A DNA stretch of 64,000 nucleotides from Magnetococcus sp. PR-3 (GCF_036689865.1 NZ_JBAHUQ010000014.1:1-64000); one strand, 5' to 3'. Shown: positions 39,054 to 48,082, counted from the first letter of the stretch. A program made the numbers and translations. The notes: generated by a model not told the origin, from the sequence alone.

Positions 39054-39862
39054 GATCGTTGCTCCCCACCACCCTCATCATCATCATCATCCAGGTCGTT
39101 GTCTTGCGCATCCCACTCGGCCGCTTCCTGTTCGGCCCGCTTACGTTCAATACGGCGGCCCATAATGATGGAGGCTTCATACATGAGCATGATGGGAATG
39201 GCTAAAAAGACCTGGGTAAAAGGATCTGGTGGAGTAAGAAGTGCTGCAAAAACAAAGGCTAAAACAATGTTGTATTTACGCTTATTGGCCAAGCCTTCGG
39301 TCGTAAGTACACCTGCTTTAATCCCTAATAACAAACCCACGGGGAGTTCAAAGGTAATACCAAAAGCGATAATCAACTTAATAACCAGTGAAAGATACTC
39401 TTTCATACTGGGTAGGGCTTCAATGGTCGAGGTCTCAAAGCCTAAGAAGAATTTAAAAGCCAGTGGAAAAACGAAATAGTAGGCTAAGGCACCACCAAAG
39501 AAAAACAGAATAGGGGTGACAAACAGAAAGGGGAGAATAGCCGAACGTTCATGCTGGTAAAGCCCTGGTGCAATAAACAACCACATCTGCACAAAGATCA
39601 GGGGCATAGCCAGGAACAGGCCCGTCAGAAAAGAGACTTTGATCTGTGTGAAAAAGGCCTCATGCAAACCGGTATAGATCATCTTGGCATCGGGACCGCG
39701 CAGGGTATAGAGCGGTGCAGCCAGAAAATCAAAAATCTCAGCGGCAAAACCAAAACAGAGCACAAAACCGACGATAATGGCACCAACAGAAATCATCAGT
39801 CGGGTGCGCAGTTCGATCAAATGTTCAACCAAGGGGGCTTTCTGTTCAACGTCCAGGGACAT
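39050..39862 (-). CDS. tatC: Twin-arginine translocase subunit TatC
   Basis: This 270-residue inner-membrane protein has six helices and is the receptor for twin-arginine signal peptides. Conserved parts are the N-terminal H-L-x-E-L-R-x-R segment (14-21), the F-x-x-P-L region and the middle F-E-L-P segment. The tail of about 30 residues is strongly acidic, ending in a D/E-rich run. It belongs to the ccmI-tatABC-rnj-ftsK operon and overlaps rnj by four bases. Confidence 0.97.
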   Translation of the reverse strand: MSLDVEQKAPLVEHLIELRTRLMISVGAIIVGFVLCFGFAAEIFDFLAAPLYTLRGPDAKMIYTGLHEAFFTQIKVSFLTGLFLAMPLIFVQMWLFIAPGLYQHERSAILPFLFVTPILFFFGGALAYYFVFPLAFKFFLGFETSTIEALPSMKEYLSLVIKLIIAFGITFELPVGLLLGIKAGVLTTEGLANKRKYNIVLAFVFAALLTPPDPFTQVFLAIPIMLMYEASIIMGRRIERKRAEQEAAEWDAQDNDLDDDDDEGGGEQRS

Positions 39863-39894
39863 GGCCGTTTATTCTCCAGATTATAAATGGCAAT

Positions 39895-39923
39895 CGGCGC
39901 ACCCTCAATTTAAGGGTGCGCCG
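39895..39923. repeat. Intercistronic hairpin between tatB and tatC
   Basis: CGGCGCACCCT pairs perfectly with AGGGTGCGCCG (11 bp) around a 7-base loop in the 106-base tatB-tatC gap. There is no T-run. It may set differential stability of the tatAB and tatC parts of the message, or attenuate. Confidence 0.65.
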
Positions 39924-39968
39924 TTGATCTGTTCGTTTGCAATAAGAAGCGCACTCAGGTGCGGCTAC

Positions 39969-40394
39969 CTAGGCAGACTTATTCTCATCTTGTTGTACGC
40001 TAGAAGCAGGCTCTGCTGGTGTTTCAGGTGCGGCTGGTTCATCACCATCGGCATACTGATATCCAGCTTCTTCCTCGTACCAGTCATCCTCATCCGCATC
40101 TGCCTGTTTGTTCTCGGCATTGGGGTAGGCGACTGGTGGAGGTGGAACATCCAGACGTTCTGATTCTGCCAGAGGCTCAGGTTCCTGCGCTTGAGCAGGG
40201 GCCGTACGATTACTATTCTGGATTTCATCCAGATCAACACTGTCACGGATATCCTGGGCAAAGCGTTGCATTTGACGCATTGCCTTGGCCAACCCTCTGG
40301 CCACTTCCGGAATTTTGTCGGGCCCAATTACTACCAAAGCCACCACGAGGACGATAAAAATCTCCCCCCAACCCATACCAAGCATCGATTCCAT
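39969..40394 (-). CDS. tatB: Sec-independent translocase subunit TatB
   Basis: This 141-residue protein has one N-terminal membrane helix containing the TatB-type Glu (G-W-G-E-I), then P-x-x-x-R-G-L-A-K amphipathic helix sequence. A long acidic, Pro/Ala/Gln-rich tail follows. It forms the receptor complex with TatC. It lies 54 bases after tatA in the same operon. Confidence 0.93.
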   Translation of the reverse strand: MESMLGMGWGEIFIVLVVALVVIGPDKIPEVARGLAKAMRQMQRFAQDIRDSVDLDEIQNSNRTAPAQAQEPEPLAESERLDVPPPPVAYPNAENKQADADEDDWYEEEAGYQYADGDEPAAPETPAEPASSVQQDENKSA

Positions 40395-40448
40395 CCTTCA
40401 ACGTCGGATCACAACCTAAGGCTGTTTTCCACGTTCAGGCTACAGGTG

Positions 40449-40658
40449 TCAGGTGTCTTTTTTTTCAGACGTTTCAGAAGCTGCCGGCTTAGTTGCTTCA
40501 GCCTCTGCTGCTGCTTCTTCTTCCGTGTTCATCGCTTTTTTAAAGCTTTTCACACCGCGACCCATGTCGCCCATCACTTTGGGCAGTTTGCCTGCACCAA
40601 AAATAACCAGAACGATCACCAGGATGATGACCATTTCCATGGTACCCAAACCAAACAT
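40449..40658 (-). CDS. tatA: Twin-arginine translocase pore subunit TatA
   Basis: This 69-residue protein has a short N-terminal membrane helix, the hinge and amphipathic segment F-G-A-G-K-L-P-K-V (19-27) and G-x-G-x-x-x-F-K-K, and a charged tail. This is the standard size and layout. It lies 125 bases after ccmI and is followed by tatB. Confidence 0.96.
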   Translation of the reverse strand: MFGLGTMEMVIILVIVLVIFGAGKLPKVMGDMGRGVKSFKKAMNTEEEAAAEAEATKPAASETSEKKDT

Positions 40659-40783
40659 CGGCTACCTCCAAGACGGTAAATCCGTGTGGCATATGCCACG
40701 AAACAAAGGTGTCATACTCTATCCCATTTTCCCCCACAATGCTATGCATGTGATGGGTACGCCATGGGGGGCGTAAAAGGGGG

Positions 40784-41746
40784 TTACCCTTTATCTGCTT
40801 GCAATTTTTCCTTGGCCATATCCATGGCCTTTTGCACCTGGGGTTTAACATCTTCTGGTGCAACGGGCATCAGTTTATCAAACCACTTCAGTGCAACATC
40901 AAATTTCCCCATCTGGAAAGAGCCCATTCCCAGTAGCCACATGGCGTCAAGCTGTTTGGGGTTCTTTTTGTGGATGCTCTCCAGTAAATTGATGCCAACC
41001 CCCATTTGAGCAGGATCCCCAGTCTCCAGCAGTGTAACCGCCATGCCGAGTGCGGCATCGGTATTGCTGGGGTCTCTATCTAGGATATGCTTATAGGCAT
41101 TGATGGCATCCATGGGGCGATCCATATTGCGGTAGGAGCGACCCAGCATTAGCCAGCCTTGAATGTTATCTGGCTCATCTTTTAAGCGTTCAGCCAAACC
41201 AGAGACCATGGCTTTGATATCTGGTGCACCATCTGCACCTTGCATGGGTCCACCGCCACCGCCACCACCGCTCCGTTGCTGAGATGAGGCGCTGTAATAT
41301 TCAAACTCAGAATCGTCCGGGGTGCCCATGGCTTGGTAGGTCATAAAGCTAGAGGCGACAACCAAAGCTACCACGGCAATACCCATGGCGCGGTTGTTAC
41401 TCAACGCACCTTGACTGGTCGTGGTGTCCTTATCGCTCTTGTCCGTATGCTTGTTCAGTTTATCCAGCGCAACCAGGACCTGACCCAACTCTTCTTCTAG
41501 TCCTTCACGGTTATTGGCGGCATCTGCTTCGTCCACCAAACCACCTTGAGTATCCAGTTCCAGCTCTTTGAGCTGGCGCAATAGTACATCTCGACGGTCT
41601 TCCAGTTCAACCAGCGGGTTGCCTTCTAACCCCAATGGTAGGGGGCGGTTGCCGTTGGCACGAAACAGGGGAACAAAGACCATAAACAAAGTAACAATCA
41701 GAATGGGAACGATGATTAGCCAGAGGGTCATACCATTTCCGTTCAT
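40784..41746 (-). CDS. ccmI: Cytochrome c biogenesis protein CcmI/CycH
   Basis: This 320-residue membrane protein has two helices (about 8-26 and 120-140) flanking a cytoplasmic leucine-zipper-like loop (R-D-V-L-L-R-Q-L-K-E-L-E-L-D). A Gly-rich linker (seven Gly in a row) leads to a periplasmic TPR domain from about 175. CcmI holds apocytochrome c for heme ligation. The other ccm genes are not here, so it is detached from its usual operon and heads the tat-rnj-ftsK transcript. It is divergent from mutM. Confidence 0.85.
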   Translation of the reverse strand: MNGNGMTLWLIIVPILIVTLFMVFVPLFRANGNRPLPLGLEGNPLVELEDRRDVLLRQLKELELDTQGGLVDEADAANNREGLEEELGQVLVALDKLNKHTDKSDKDTTTSQGALSNNRAMGIAVVALVVASSFMTYQAMGTPDDSEFEYYSASSQQRSGGGGGGGPMQGADGAPDIKAMVSGLAERLKDEPDNIQGWLMLGRSYRNMDRPMDAINAYKHILDRDPSNTDAALGMAVTLLETGDPAQMGVGINLLESIHKKNPKQLDAMWLLGMGSFQMGKFDVALKWFDKLMPVAPEDVKPQVQKAMDMAKEKLQADKG

Positions 41747-41929
41747 TAAGCCGTTGTATGAAGGGTAAACGAGCAGCCACGAGGATAAACCCGAGCCTTA
41801 GCTTTAGCATTGAGGCATATCAACCCGTGCATGGTGCTCAAAATCACCATAATGTAGCAGACCCAATAGGCAATGGCGAAGCATGAATCGCCCATCATGG
41901 GGAAAAAGCTGCTTTAAAGGAGTATATGC

Positions 41930-42757
41930 ATGCCAGAGTTGCCAGAAGTTGAAACCACACGCTGCGGTATTGAACCTGCCGTAAAGGGTAAAAAAATTGT
42001 CGATATGGTGGTGCGACAACCCAAGCTGCGTTGGCCGATACCTGTAGATGAGCTGGAGCAACAGCTGGTGGGGCGGCAGATCTTAACCATTGGGCGGCGG
42101 GCTAAGTATCTGCTTTGGCGCAATGGTCTAGGTAGTATGTTGGTCCACTTGGGCATGTCTGGCTCTATGCGTATCTTACCGCAAGATACCCCACCTGAGC
42201 GACACGATCATGTGGATTGGATTATGGAAGATCGGCAGATGGTCCGGCTGAATGACCCTCGCCGGTTTGGCGCGGTGTTGTGGATACCTCATTCTCAAGG
42301 GGAGTCTCAACATCCCCTATTGGCAAAACTGGGGCCGGAACCTTTTGATGACGCTTTTCAAGGTCGCATGCTCTATAAAAAGTCTCGTGGACGGAGCTTG
42401 GCGGTGAAAAATTTCATCATGGATCAATCCATCGTCGTGGGGGTGGGAAATATTTACGCCAGCGAATCACTGTTCCGGGCAGGTATTCATCCGGCGCAAA
42501 AGGCTGGCCAAGTGAGCTTGGCACGCTATGGCTTGTTAGCTGAGGCCGCCAAGTGTGTATTGGCTGAGTCCATTGAACAAGGGGGAACGACCTTACGGGA
42601 TTTTAAGGGGAGCGATGGTAAACCGGGTTACTTTGTGCAGTCTCTAGCTGTCTATGGTCGTGAAGGTGAGCCATGTAACCAGTGTGGGGGCTCGATTGAG
42701 AAAACCGTTTTAGGGCAACGTTCCAGTTTTTATTGTCCGCGCTGTCAGAAGCGGTGA
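41930..42757 (+). CDS. mutM: Formamidopyrimidine-DNA glycosylase MutM
   Basis: This 275-residue base-excision repair enzyme removes 8-oxoguanine and nicks the strand. The catalytic N-terminus P-E-L-P-E-V-E (Pro1 after Met removal, Glu2), the conserved Lys near 57 and the C-terminal zinc finger C-N-Q-C...C-P-R-C are all present. AAAGGAG lies upstream of the ATG. The stop codon abuts that of the convergent PilZ gene with no spacer. Confidence 0.98.
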   Translation: MPELPEVETTRCGIEPAVKGKKIVDMVVRQPKLRWPIPVDELEQQLVGRQILTIGRRAKYLLWRNGLGSMLVHLGMSGSMRILPQDTPPERHDHVDWIMEDRQMVRLNDPRRFGAVLWIPHSQGESQHPLLAKLGPEPFDDAFQGRMLYKKSRGRSLAVKNFIMDQSIVVGVGNIYASESLFRAGIHPAQKAGQVSLARYGLLAEAAKCVLAESIEQGGTTLRDFKGSDGKPGYFVQSLAVYGREGEPCNQCGGSIEKTVLGQRSSFYCPRCQKR

Positions 42758-43207
42758 CTAAACCGTAGCAGGTTGTTGGTTTTCTAGAGTTTCCAAAATA
42801 TCATACAGTAAGGTAATGCCCATTTCATGGCGGTCATGATCTGTCAGCAGCAGAGCGATGCCTCGTTCCATGGTACGCACAACCTCACAACCAAACTTTA
42901 GAACCTTGCCATGCTTGGGGTACATGAGTATGCAGCCTTGGGTACCAGGGTCGATATGGGCAGGAGGGGTCGGTAGTTGTACAAAAAGTCCTGTCGCTGA
43001 GATATCCCGCGTGGTGCCGTTTAACCGAATACCACTTTTAAAACGTACCTCAGCATTCACATCATGAGAAATGCGCAAGTGTTTACGCTGGCCGGTTTGT
43101 ATGGCCTGTTTATAAGGCGTGGCTTTTTTTATGGGGGATATTTTAATTTGAAAATCACTGGGTTTTAACGCGTCACTACCATATTTTTTTTTAACCGCCA
43201 TCCCCAT
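42758..43207 (-). CDS. PilZ domain c-di-GMP-binding protein
   Basis: These 149 residues contain a PilZ domain with the c-di-GMP motifs R-K-H-L-R (R41-x-x-x-R45) and D-I-S-A-T-G (68-73). A basic N-terminal tail of about 40 residues precedes it. No output domain is fused, so it should act by binding a partner such as a motility or polysaccharide machine. A start at 43201 is also possible. It is a candidate receiver for the cyclase and HD-GYP enzymes near 61-64 kb. Confidence 0.88.
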   Translation of the reverse strand: MGMAVKKKYGSDALKPSDFQIKISPIKKATPYKQAIQTGQRKHLRISHDVNAEVRFKSGIRLNGTTRDISATGLFVQLPTPPAHIDPGTQGCILMYPKHGKVLKFGCEVVRTMERGIALLLTDHDRHEMGITLLYDILETLENQQPATV

Positions 43208-43470
43208 TCCCCCCCATTTTCATGGCCTAAACACAGACCAGATCTGCCATAATGACAGAAAGATCACGAATAGTATCACAGCTATCCTGCAAAAGGCCAT
43301 CGTACAGTGAGAAATGTTGGGATTTGTTCGAAGTTCTTTGAAATAGAGCCAAACGATGCGGGCAAAATAGAAGCCCACATACTAAATTATTCATAGCTGG
43401 GAGCGTTTTTTTCGACCCGTTTGGGAAGGTTAGTCATCAACGGTTTCCCTTGTTTTTTAGAGCGTCGTGA

Positions 43471-43605
43471 TTAGGACAAACGGGTTGTATCGGTTTCTTT
43501 GGCCGCTTTCCAAACTTCATTCAGCATTTCAGAAATTAGGCCGCCTTCACTGCATGCATGCTCAAGCAAAACCCTGGCAGCGTCTAAAAGTTTCTCATCT
43601 AACAT
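43471..43605 (-). CDS. Small hypothetical protein, 44 aa
   Basis: The ATG at 43605 has GAGGGG about four bases upstream and opens a 44-codon frame ending in TAA. The protein (MLDEKLLDAARVLLEHACSE...) reads as one or two amphipathic acidic helices with a central Cys and a Trp near residue 32. No family is recognised, and it is too short for routine calling. The good ribosome-binding site and protein-like composition argue for a real gene, perhaps a regulator or antitoxin-like partner, but nothing beyond that is supported. Confidence 0.5.
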   Translation of the reverse strand: MLDEKLLDAARVLLEHACSEGGLISEMLNEVWKAAKETDTTRLS

Positions 43606-43903
43606 GGCACCCCTCATTATTTCATGGCCTATTCAAAAGGTCGGTGACGCTTTCATATGATCACCATGAGTCAATGTTTTTCAATGCTGGTTTTTGGAAA
43701 GAATCATCCAGGGTAGCCAGTAAAATAGCCTTAGATATTGAGTGGGTACGCATGCAGGAACGCGTGCGAAAAATTGCGACCAGGGGGGGGGCGCATGGTC
43801 ACATCGGGGCGATATTCATGTATGAGGTGACAGGTGGCCTCTATATGATTAATGAGTCTCTTGAACCGTTGTGACTCAGCATGCGTGTCTATGAAGATCA
43901 AAT

Positions 43904-44194
43904 TTATCTTTTGGGGATAGCCTGCTTTAATGCTTCTTCCCTTTGTTTATTATAACAAAATTCGGGTTGGCCTAGAGTGATGATAAAAAAGTCAGAGTTC
44001 AGCAAACTCTTTCGAGCATGGGCTTGAACCTCTACATCATAGTCATGTTCATGGCCTTGTTTAACCTGCCCAAGCTGGTTGTCAATTTTGCGATCTTCAA
44101 GCGCCCATTCTAACAGTTGACGAATGGCATCGCTGTTTATCCTGCCTTCACCAGAGCACGATAGGCTGAACGGTTGTTGCCTTGCTCGTTGGAG
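43904..44194 (-). pseudogene. Remnant of a protein gene, possibly GSCFA-like
   Basis: An open minus-strand frame of 96 codons without a plausible start encodes protein-like sequence, including S-D-A-I-R-Q-L-L-E-W-A-L-E and L-L-N-S-D-F-F-I-I-T-L-G-Q-P-E-F. The I-T-L-G segment recalls GSCFA-domain proteins, but this is a weak match. A TAG at 44195-44197 separates it from more open sequence upstream in the same frame, while another frame (44220-44408) also looks coding. A stop and/or frameshift therefore seems to have broken the gene. Confidence 0.45.
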
Positions 44195-44690
44195 CTACGC
44201 TGTCGGTTCGCCGGTGTCGTCACTCCGAACGATGGGTGGCCAAGCAACAGCCACAGGCGACAGTACTATCTGAATGATATAAACATTGACCTGCAGGAGA
44301 CTCCTGGTCTGTAACGCTATCCACCCGAACAGATCGGGCTTGTTGGGGATGATCATCACTAGCGTTAAAATGATCGTGCTTGTCACGGTAGCAAATGCTA
44401 TGCGCCATGTGCTCAACACCATCTTTTATATTTAAAACCAGCCTGGGATGCCTCCGGACTTACCTAAGGGTCGCAGTCAATAACTTAGATAAAACGGTAT
44501 GGTCTGCTTTGGAACATCAGTAATATGAGATGTGACCTCTAAGGGCATAGTTAAAGGCGGACAGCTTTGGAAAAAGTGTCAAGCTGTCGTTGCTTCGTTA
44601 TACCCTGTCATACACGATAGTACAGGTGGGTGAGCTTATGTTGTTTTATGGCCATGAGCTCACGGTCAGGCCATAAAACAACGATGATCT

Positions 44691-45860
44691 TTAGGGGTGC
44701 CTTTTTGGTTTTGGGGCTTCTTTGGGAAGTTGAATGGGTAAAGGCTGTTCTTTGCCTTCCCGCTCAATGGTTAGGGTAAGGGCATCCCCCCAGTTGTGCT
44801 GGCGCAGTAGGCGAACCAAATGGTGGTTGGTCTCTGTAGCATGACCATCTAAAGCGGTAATACGGTCTTTAATTTTAAATCCTGCTTTTTCAGCAATACT
44901 GTCTGGCATGACTTTGCGAACTTCAACAGGACCGTTGGCCGTTTGGCTTTCATCTTCCAAAACAATGCCCAGACGAACAGGTGGGGGGACTTTTCCTCGT
45001 TCCATGGGTTGGGTGCCCCAGGCATAGTCTCCAGCCTGTTGTTCAATCCAATCATGGCCACTTGTCCAGGGAATAACGCTGGCGACCTGATCCAAGCCAC
45101 GGGATTTCAATTGGTGGGCAATACCATAACCAAATTCAATATGGCCGGTCCCTGCAATACCAATGGCAATACCATTCGGGTTTTTTTCGGCCCATTTTAA
45201 AAGCCCATCGGCCATGACCGCATCCCAAGTTGTTTGGGCTTCAATAAACTGATCGGTTGAACCTTTTACCATCATGCTATGGATATGACTCTCAAAGATG
45301 GTCGTAAGCTCTGTACGGTAAGCCTCTGGTGCCTCAGCGGGTTTGGGAAGTGATTGACGCGTGACTTCGTTGATGTTCTCTAACCCTTTTTCACGGATTT
45401 GAGCAATGGTGCTTCGCTTAACGTTAATCGCCAACAGGGGCAACTTATGATCCCTGACATAACGGAGAATGGGTAGGTAGAGCTCAGGATCCATGCCCCA
45501 AGTGAAGTACCATTGGGTCTGATCCAACAGTTGATCTTCTGTCAGCTCCCCCTGGCTCCAGCGGTCCAGTACCGGTTGTAGGTGACGGGGAAACTGCTCC
45601 ATCCCCACCGCCACCTGGCCATGCTTTTGGTGTAGGGCCCGTATGACCTGTAGCTGTACGTTATGCTGGTAGGGATCATCATGCTGTTCCCCCACCAACA
45701 CCACACGGAATTGGCTTAGGGCATCCGTCAATGCTGCCTGGGAGATGGCTTCTCTTTTTTTAAGATCAACAATTTCATCGGTATTTACAGAAACAGGCAT
45801 ATTCTTCCCGACTAATATCGCTAATAAAAAGGCGCCACCGACAACGAGAGGTGCTGGCAT
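44691..45860 (-). CDS. ChaN-like protein with C-terminal PDZ domain
   Basis: These 389 residues begin with a hydrophobic N-terminal segment (signal or anchor, no lipobox). Residues ~35-270 form a ChaN-like domain (V-V-L-V-G-E-Q-H-D-D near 53-62, G-M-E-Q-F, G-T-G-H-I-E-F). ChaN proteins are heme-binding lipoproteins tied to iron uptake. Residues ~285-375 form a PDZ domain (V-M-P-D-S-I-A-E-K-A-G-F). The start lies just one base past the stop of the upstream HD gene, so the two are coupled. The PDZ fusion suggests binding of an unfolded or C-terminal peptide in the periplasm. The heme role is an inference from the family. Confidence 0.85.
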   Translation of the reverse strand: MPAPLVVGGAFLLAILVGKNMPVSVNTDEIVDLKKREAISQAALTDALSQFRVVLVGEQHDDPYQHNVQLQVIRALHQKHGQVAVGMEQFPRHLQPVLDRWSQGELTEDQLLDQTQWYFTWGMDPELYLPILRYVRDHKLPLLAINVKRSTIAQIREKGLENINEVTRQSLPKPAEAPEAYRTELTTIFESHIHSMMVKGSTDQFIEAQTTWDAVMADGLLKWAEKNPNGIAIGIAGTGHIEFGYGIAHQLKSRGLDQVASVIPWTSGHDWIEQQAGDYAWGTQPMERGKVPPPVRLGIVLEDESQTANGPVEVRKVMPDSIAEKAGFKIKDRITALDGHATETNHHLVRLLRQHNWGDALTLTIEREGKEQPLPIQLPKEAPKPKRHP

Positions 45861-45861
45861 G

Positions 45862-47418
45862 TTAGTTCTCCCACAATTTTAACAGTGGATGTTGAAATTT
45901 TTGGCGAATTAAAAGCATCACAGCATTCAATGCACGACGATCGACAAAAACCCGTGCTTGCTTGCGGCGACAATGGCCCAGAAAATTGATGCGTTCAGAG
46001 GCCTGCTCCGCAGGACGTAAATATCCACTCCCATCTAAGACCGGGATGCTACCACGACTACCGATTGCGTACTGCATGTGGGCATAAGGGGCACGATGGA
46101 TACTATCCACATGGACAAGTAGCGCGAGGGGAACGTTCCATTTTTCTTTGTTATCAGGCTGGGAAATCGTAATGGGGTAGTCCCGGTGTTCTTTAAGAAA
46201 ATGGTGCAAGCTTTCGGCAGCATCGGCATCAATAATCACATCCGTAGCACCATCTTGCCCGTTTAAGGCATCCTCCCCCTCACTCCAGAGTGAGTTTTCC
46301 GGATCCAGGTGCCAAAGCAGGCGTTTATAGGGGGTTTCCCGCTGTTGAAACATCTGGCTTTTGCGTTGTAACTCTCTGATCAGGGGGGAGGGTTCTGTGT
46401 TTAAAGGCAGTCGTGACCAATAGCCCATGGCATAATCCAACACCGCATCATCCAGGGCATGGAAAAGGGTATAATCTTCATGGTGTGGGTTTCGTTCCTG
46501 CTTAAGGTAGGCGATTAGCTCGATTGGTGTACCACTGGGGAGAGGTTGTTCGGCATCGAGCATGGCATGCAAAGTACGGATGATATGTATGAGCAAGGCT
46601 TCAAACGCGCGTACCGCTTTATGGTCGTAGACTTGGCGATACATATCATCGCGGGCAGCGATGTAGGACTCCAGTGCGGCAGGCCCTTTGGCGATTTCAA
46701 CACAGAGTACCGGGCCGCTTTCGGTTTTTTTTAATCTCAATGAACGCAGCAACCATGCGGCATCAAAACGACCATACCGAACCCCCGTAAAGTGGGCGTC
46801 TCGCTGTAGGTAGTCCATACGGTCGGCATCAAGCTGGCTGGAGATAAACTGTCTGGCCAAGCCCAGTAGCCCGGTGGCTTCCCCTTGGCCAAGTATAATC
46901 GCCAGCTCTTGCGTAAAGCGATCTCGATCCAGATAGTGCTGTTCACAAAAATGATAAATAGCCCGACGCACGCCAGAGTCGTGCTTTAGAAGGGTTATAC
47001 CACGCTGTTCATGGTGAACAGGATGGGGATTAACATGTTCAAACACGTGGGAGTAGGGGCCGTGCCCAAGGTCGTGAATTAAAGCGGCACAGCGAATTTG
47101 TAGACCTAACAGCGGGGTGATAACGCCAGGGTGGCGTTGTGCAACACCGGCAATCATACGGCTGGCCAGGTGCATGGCACCAAGCGCATGAGAAAAACGG
47201 GTGTGTTCCGCAGAAGGGTAGACTTTGGCGGCAGGGCCTAGCTGACGAATGCGTCGTAAACGTTGCAGTTCCGGGGTATCAATGAGATCAAGTAAAAGTG
47301 GATCCCCCCAGGCCCAGGGCGGGGATTCCCCCATGGGACCAGTGTGCAGGCGCAATTCAATCATGTCATGCACCGGGTCCCGAAACAGCTTAACCGGCAT
47401 GCTCTCAAGATCAGCCAT
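45862..47418 (-). CDS. HD-domain phosphohydrolase, dGTPase/SAMHD1-like
   Basis: This 518-residue soluble protein has the metal-binding signature of the dGTPase-related HD family: E-H-T-R-F-S-H near 71-76 and H-D-L-G-H-G-P-Y-S-H at 115-124 (His115, Asp116). The domain begins with the D-P-V-H segment typical of YdhJ/SAMHD1-like proteins. A C-terminal region of ~200 residues is less conserved. Known relatives hydrolyse dNTPs or act on nucleotides, but the substrate here is unproven. AAGGAG precedes the ATG. It is coupled to the ChaN-PDZ gene. Confidence 0.85.
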   Translation of the reverse strand: MADLESMPVKLFRDPVHDMIELRLHTGPMGESPPWAWGDPLLLDLIDTPELQRLRRIRQLGPAAKVYPSAEHTRFSHALGAMHLASRMIAGVAQRHPGVITPLLGLQIRCAALIHDLGHGPYSHVFEHVNPHPVHHEQRGITLLKHDSGVRRAIYHFCEQHYLDRDRFTQELAIILGQGEATGLLGLARQFISSQLDADRMDYLQRDAHFTGVRYGRFDAAWLLRSLRLKKTESGPVLCVEIAKGPAALESYIAARDDMYRQVYDHKAVRAFEALLIHIIRTLHAMLDAEQPLPSGTPIELIAYLKQERNPHHEDYTLFHALDDAVLDYAMGYWSRLPLNTEPSPLIRELQRKSQMFQQRETPYKRLLWHLDPENSLWSEGEDALNGQDGATDVIIDADAAESLHHFLKEHRDYPITISQPDNKEKWNVPLALLVHVDSIHRAPYAHMQYAIGSRGSIPVLDGSGYLRPAEQASERINFLGHCRRKQARVFVDRRALNAVMLLIRQKFQHPLLKLWEN

Positions 47419-47522
47419 AAGGTGGCTCCTTCAGGGAAACATGGCGTTCATGACCATGGTGGGGCGGTTGATCCCACCGTGATGACCGAGACTGTGTTCT
47501 TTTTTACGGCCAGGGCAAGGGT

Positions 47523-47550
47523 CACACGTTTGATGAAATCAAACAGTGTG
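47523..47550. repeat. Inverted repeat upstream of the HD-ChaN genes
   Basis: GTTTGAT-GAA-ATCAAAC (47528-47544) is extended by CACAC/GTGTG with one bulged base. It lies about 105 bases before the HD gene start and has no T-run. It could be an operator or an mRNA hairpin. Confidence 0.5.
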
Positions 47551-47596
47551 GCTGACGGATCAGCATCCTGAGGGTGCCCTTAAAGGAGATTAACCC

Positions 47597-48055
47597 CTAG
47601 AGATCTTTCAAGGGGTTATCCGTTACTGTTTCGGCCAAAGCCATAATCTCCCAGGCCCCACGATATTTTTGTAATCTTTGCAGGTCTGCTTCGCTTAGGT
47701 TCTCTGGAAGGCGGCGGATGTCCATATTGTCTTCCAGGTCAGCCCGTTTCACGGAACATGCAACAGGGTGGGCCATGACACGGCGCAGATACTCTGCATA
47801 ATTTTCGCTGGGTTTGCGTGTTAAAAGCTCCACGGCAAACAGAACATCATAAGAGAAGCCCGACTCATCCAAAAACTGCAGGGTGACCTCTGTATCCTCA
47901 ACCACATCGTGCAGTACCGCAACTTGACGGGCAATGTCATTGGTCTGTTTCATCATGACACGTAAGGGGTGCAGAATGTATGGCTGCCCGGATTTATCCT
48001 TCTGCCCTTTATGCGCACGGGTGGCAATGGCAATGGCGGTCTCAAGATCAGCCAT
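47597..48055 (-). CDS. Small SpoT-like HD hydrolase
   Basis: This 152-residue protein consists only of the RelA/SpoT-type HD domain: H-P-L-R-V near 29-33, H-D-V-V-E-D-T at 49-55 and the N-D-x-x-R-like segment D-N-M-D-I-R. No synthetase, TGS or ACT domain is present, so it is comparable to small alarmone hydrolases (Mesh1/SAH) that would split (p)ppGpp or a related nucleotide. I chose the ATG at 48055 (GGGGGAG upstream) over the TTG at 48073. It is followed by the dGTPase-like HD gene on the same strand. Confidence 0.85.
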   Translation of the reverse strand: MADLETAIAIATRAHKGQKDKSGQPYILHPLRVMMKQTNDIARQVAVLHDVVEDTEVTLQFLDESGFSYDVLFAVELLTRKPSENYAEYLRRVMAHPVACSVKRADLEDNMDIRRLPENLSEADLQRLQKYRGAWEIMALAETVTDNPLKDL

Positions 48056-48082
48056 AATGGCTCTCCCCCTCAAACAGTGTGA

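Larger units (their letters stand above)
43208..44690. other. Gene-poor 1.5-kb region with a small ORF and gene remnants
   Basis: No full-size gene is seen. The region holds a 44-codon minus-strand ORF (43471-43605), a plus-strand frame ending at 43874 that includes a nine-G run, and a minus-strand remnant (43904-44194) with further broken frames up to about 44420. The interrupted frames suggest a decayed locus. Confidence 0.55.

Noticed and set aside
41930-43207. Terminator between mutM and the PilZ gene
   Set aside because: The two stop codons abut, and no hairpin lies between or around them.
43467-43874. 135-codon plus-strand frame
   Set aside because: No ribosome-binding site; it overlaps the better-supported 44-codon minus-strand ORF and includes a nine-G run. 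Only its last third looks protein-like.
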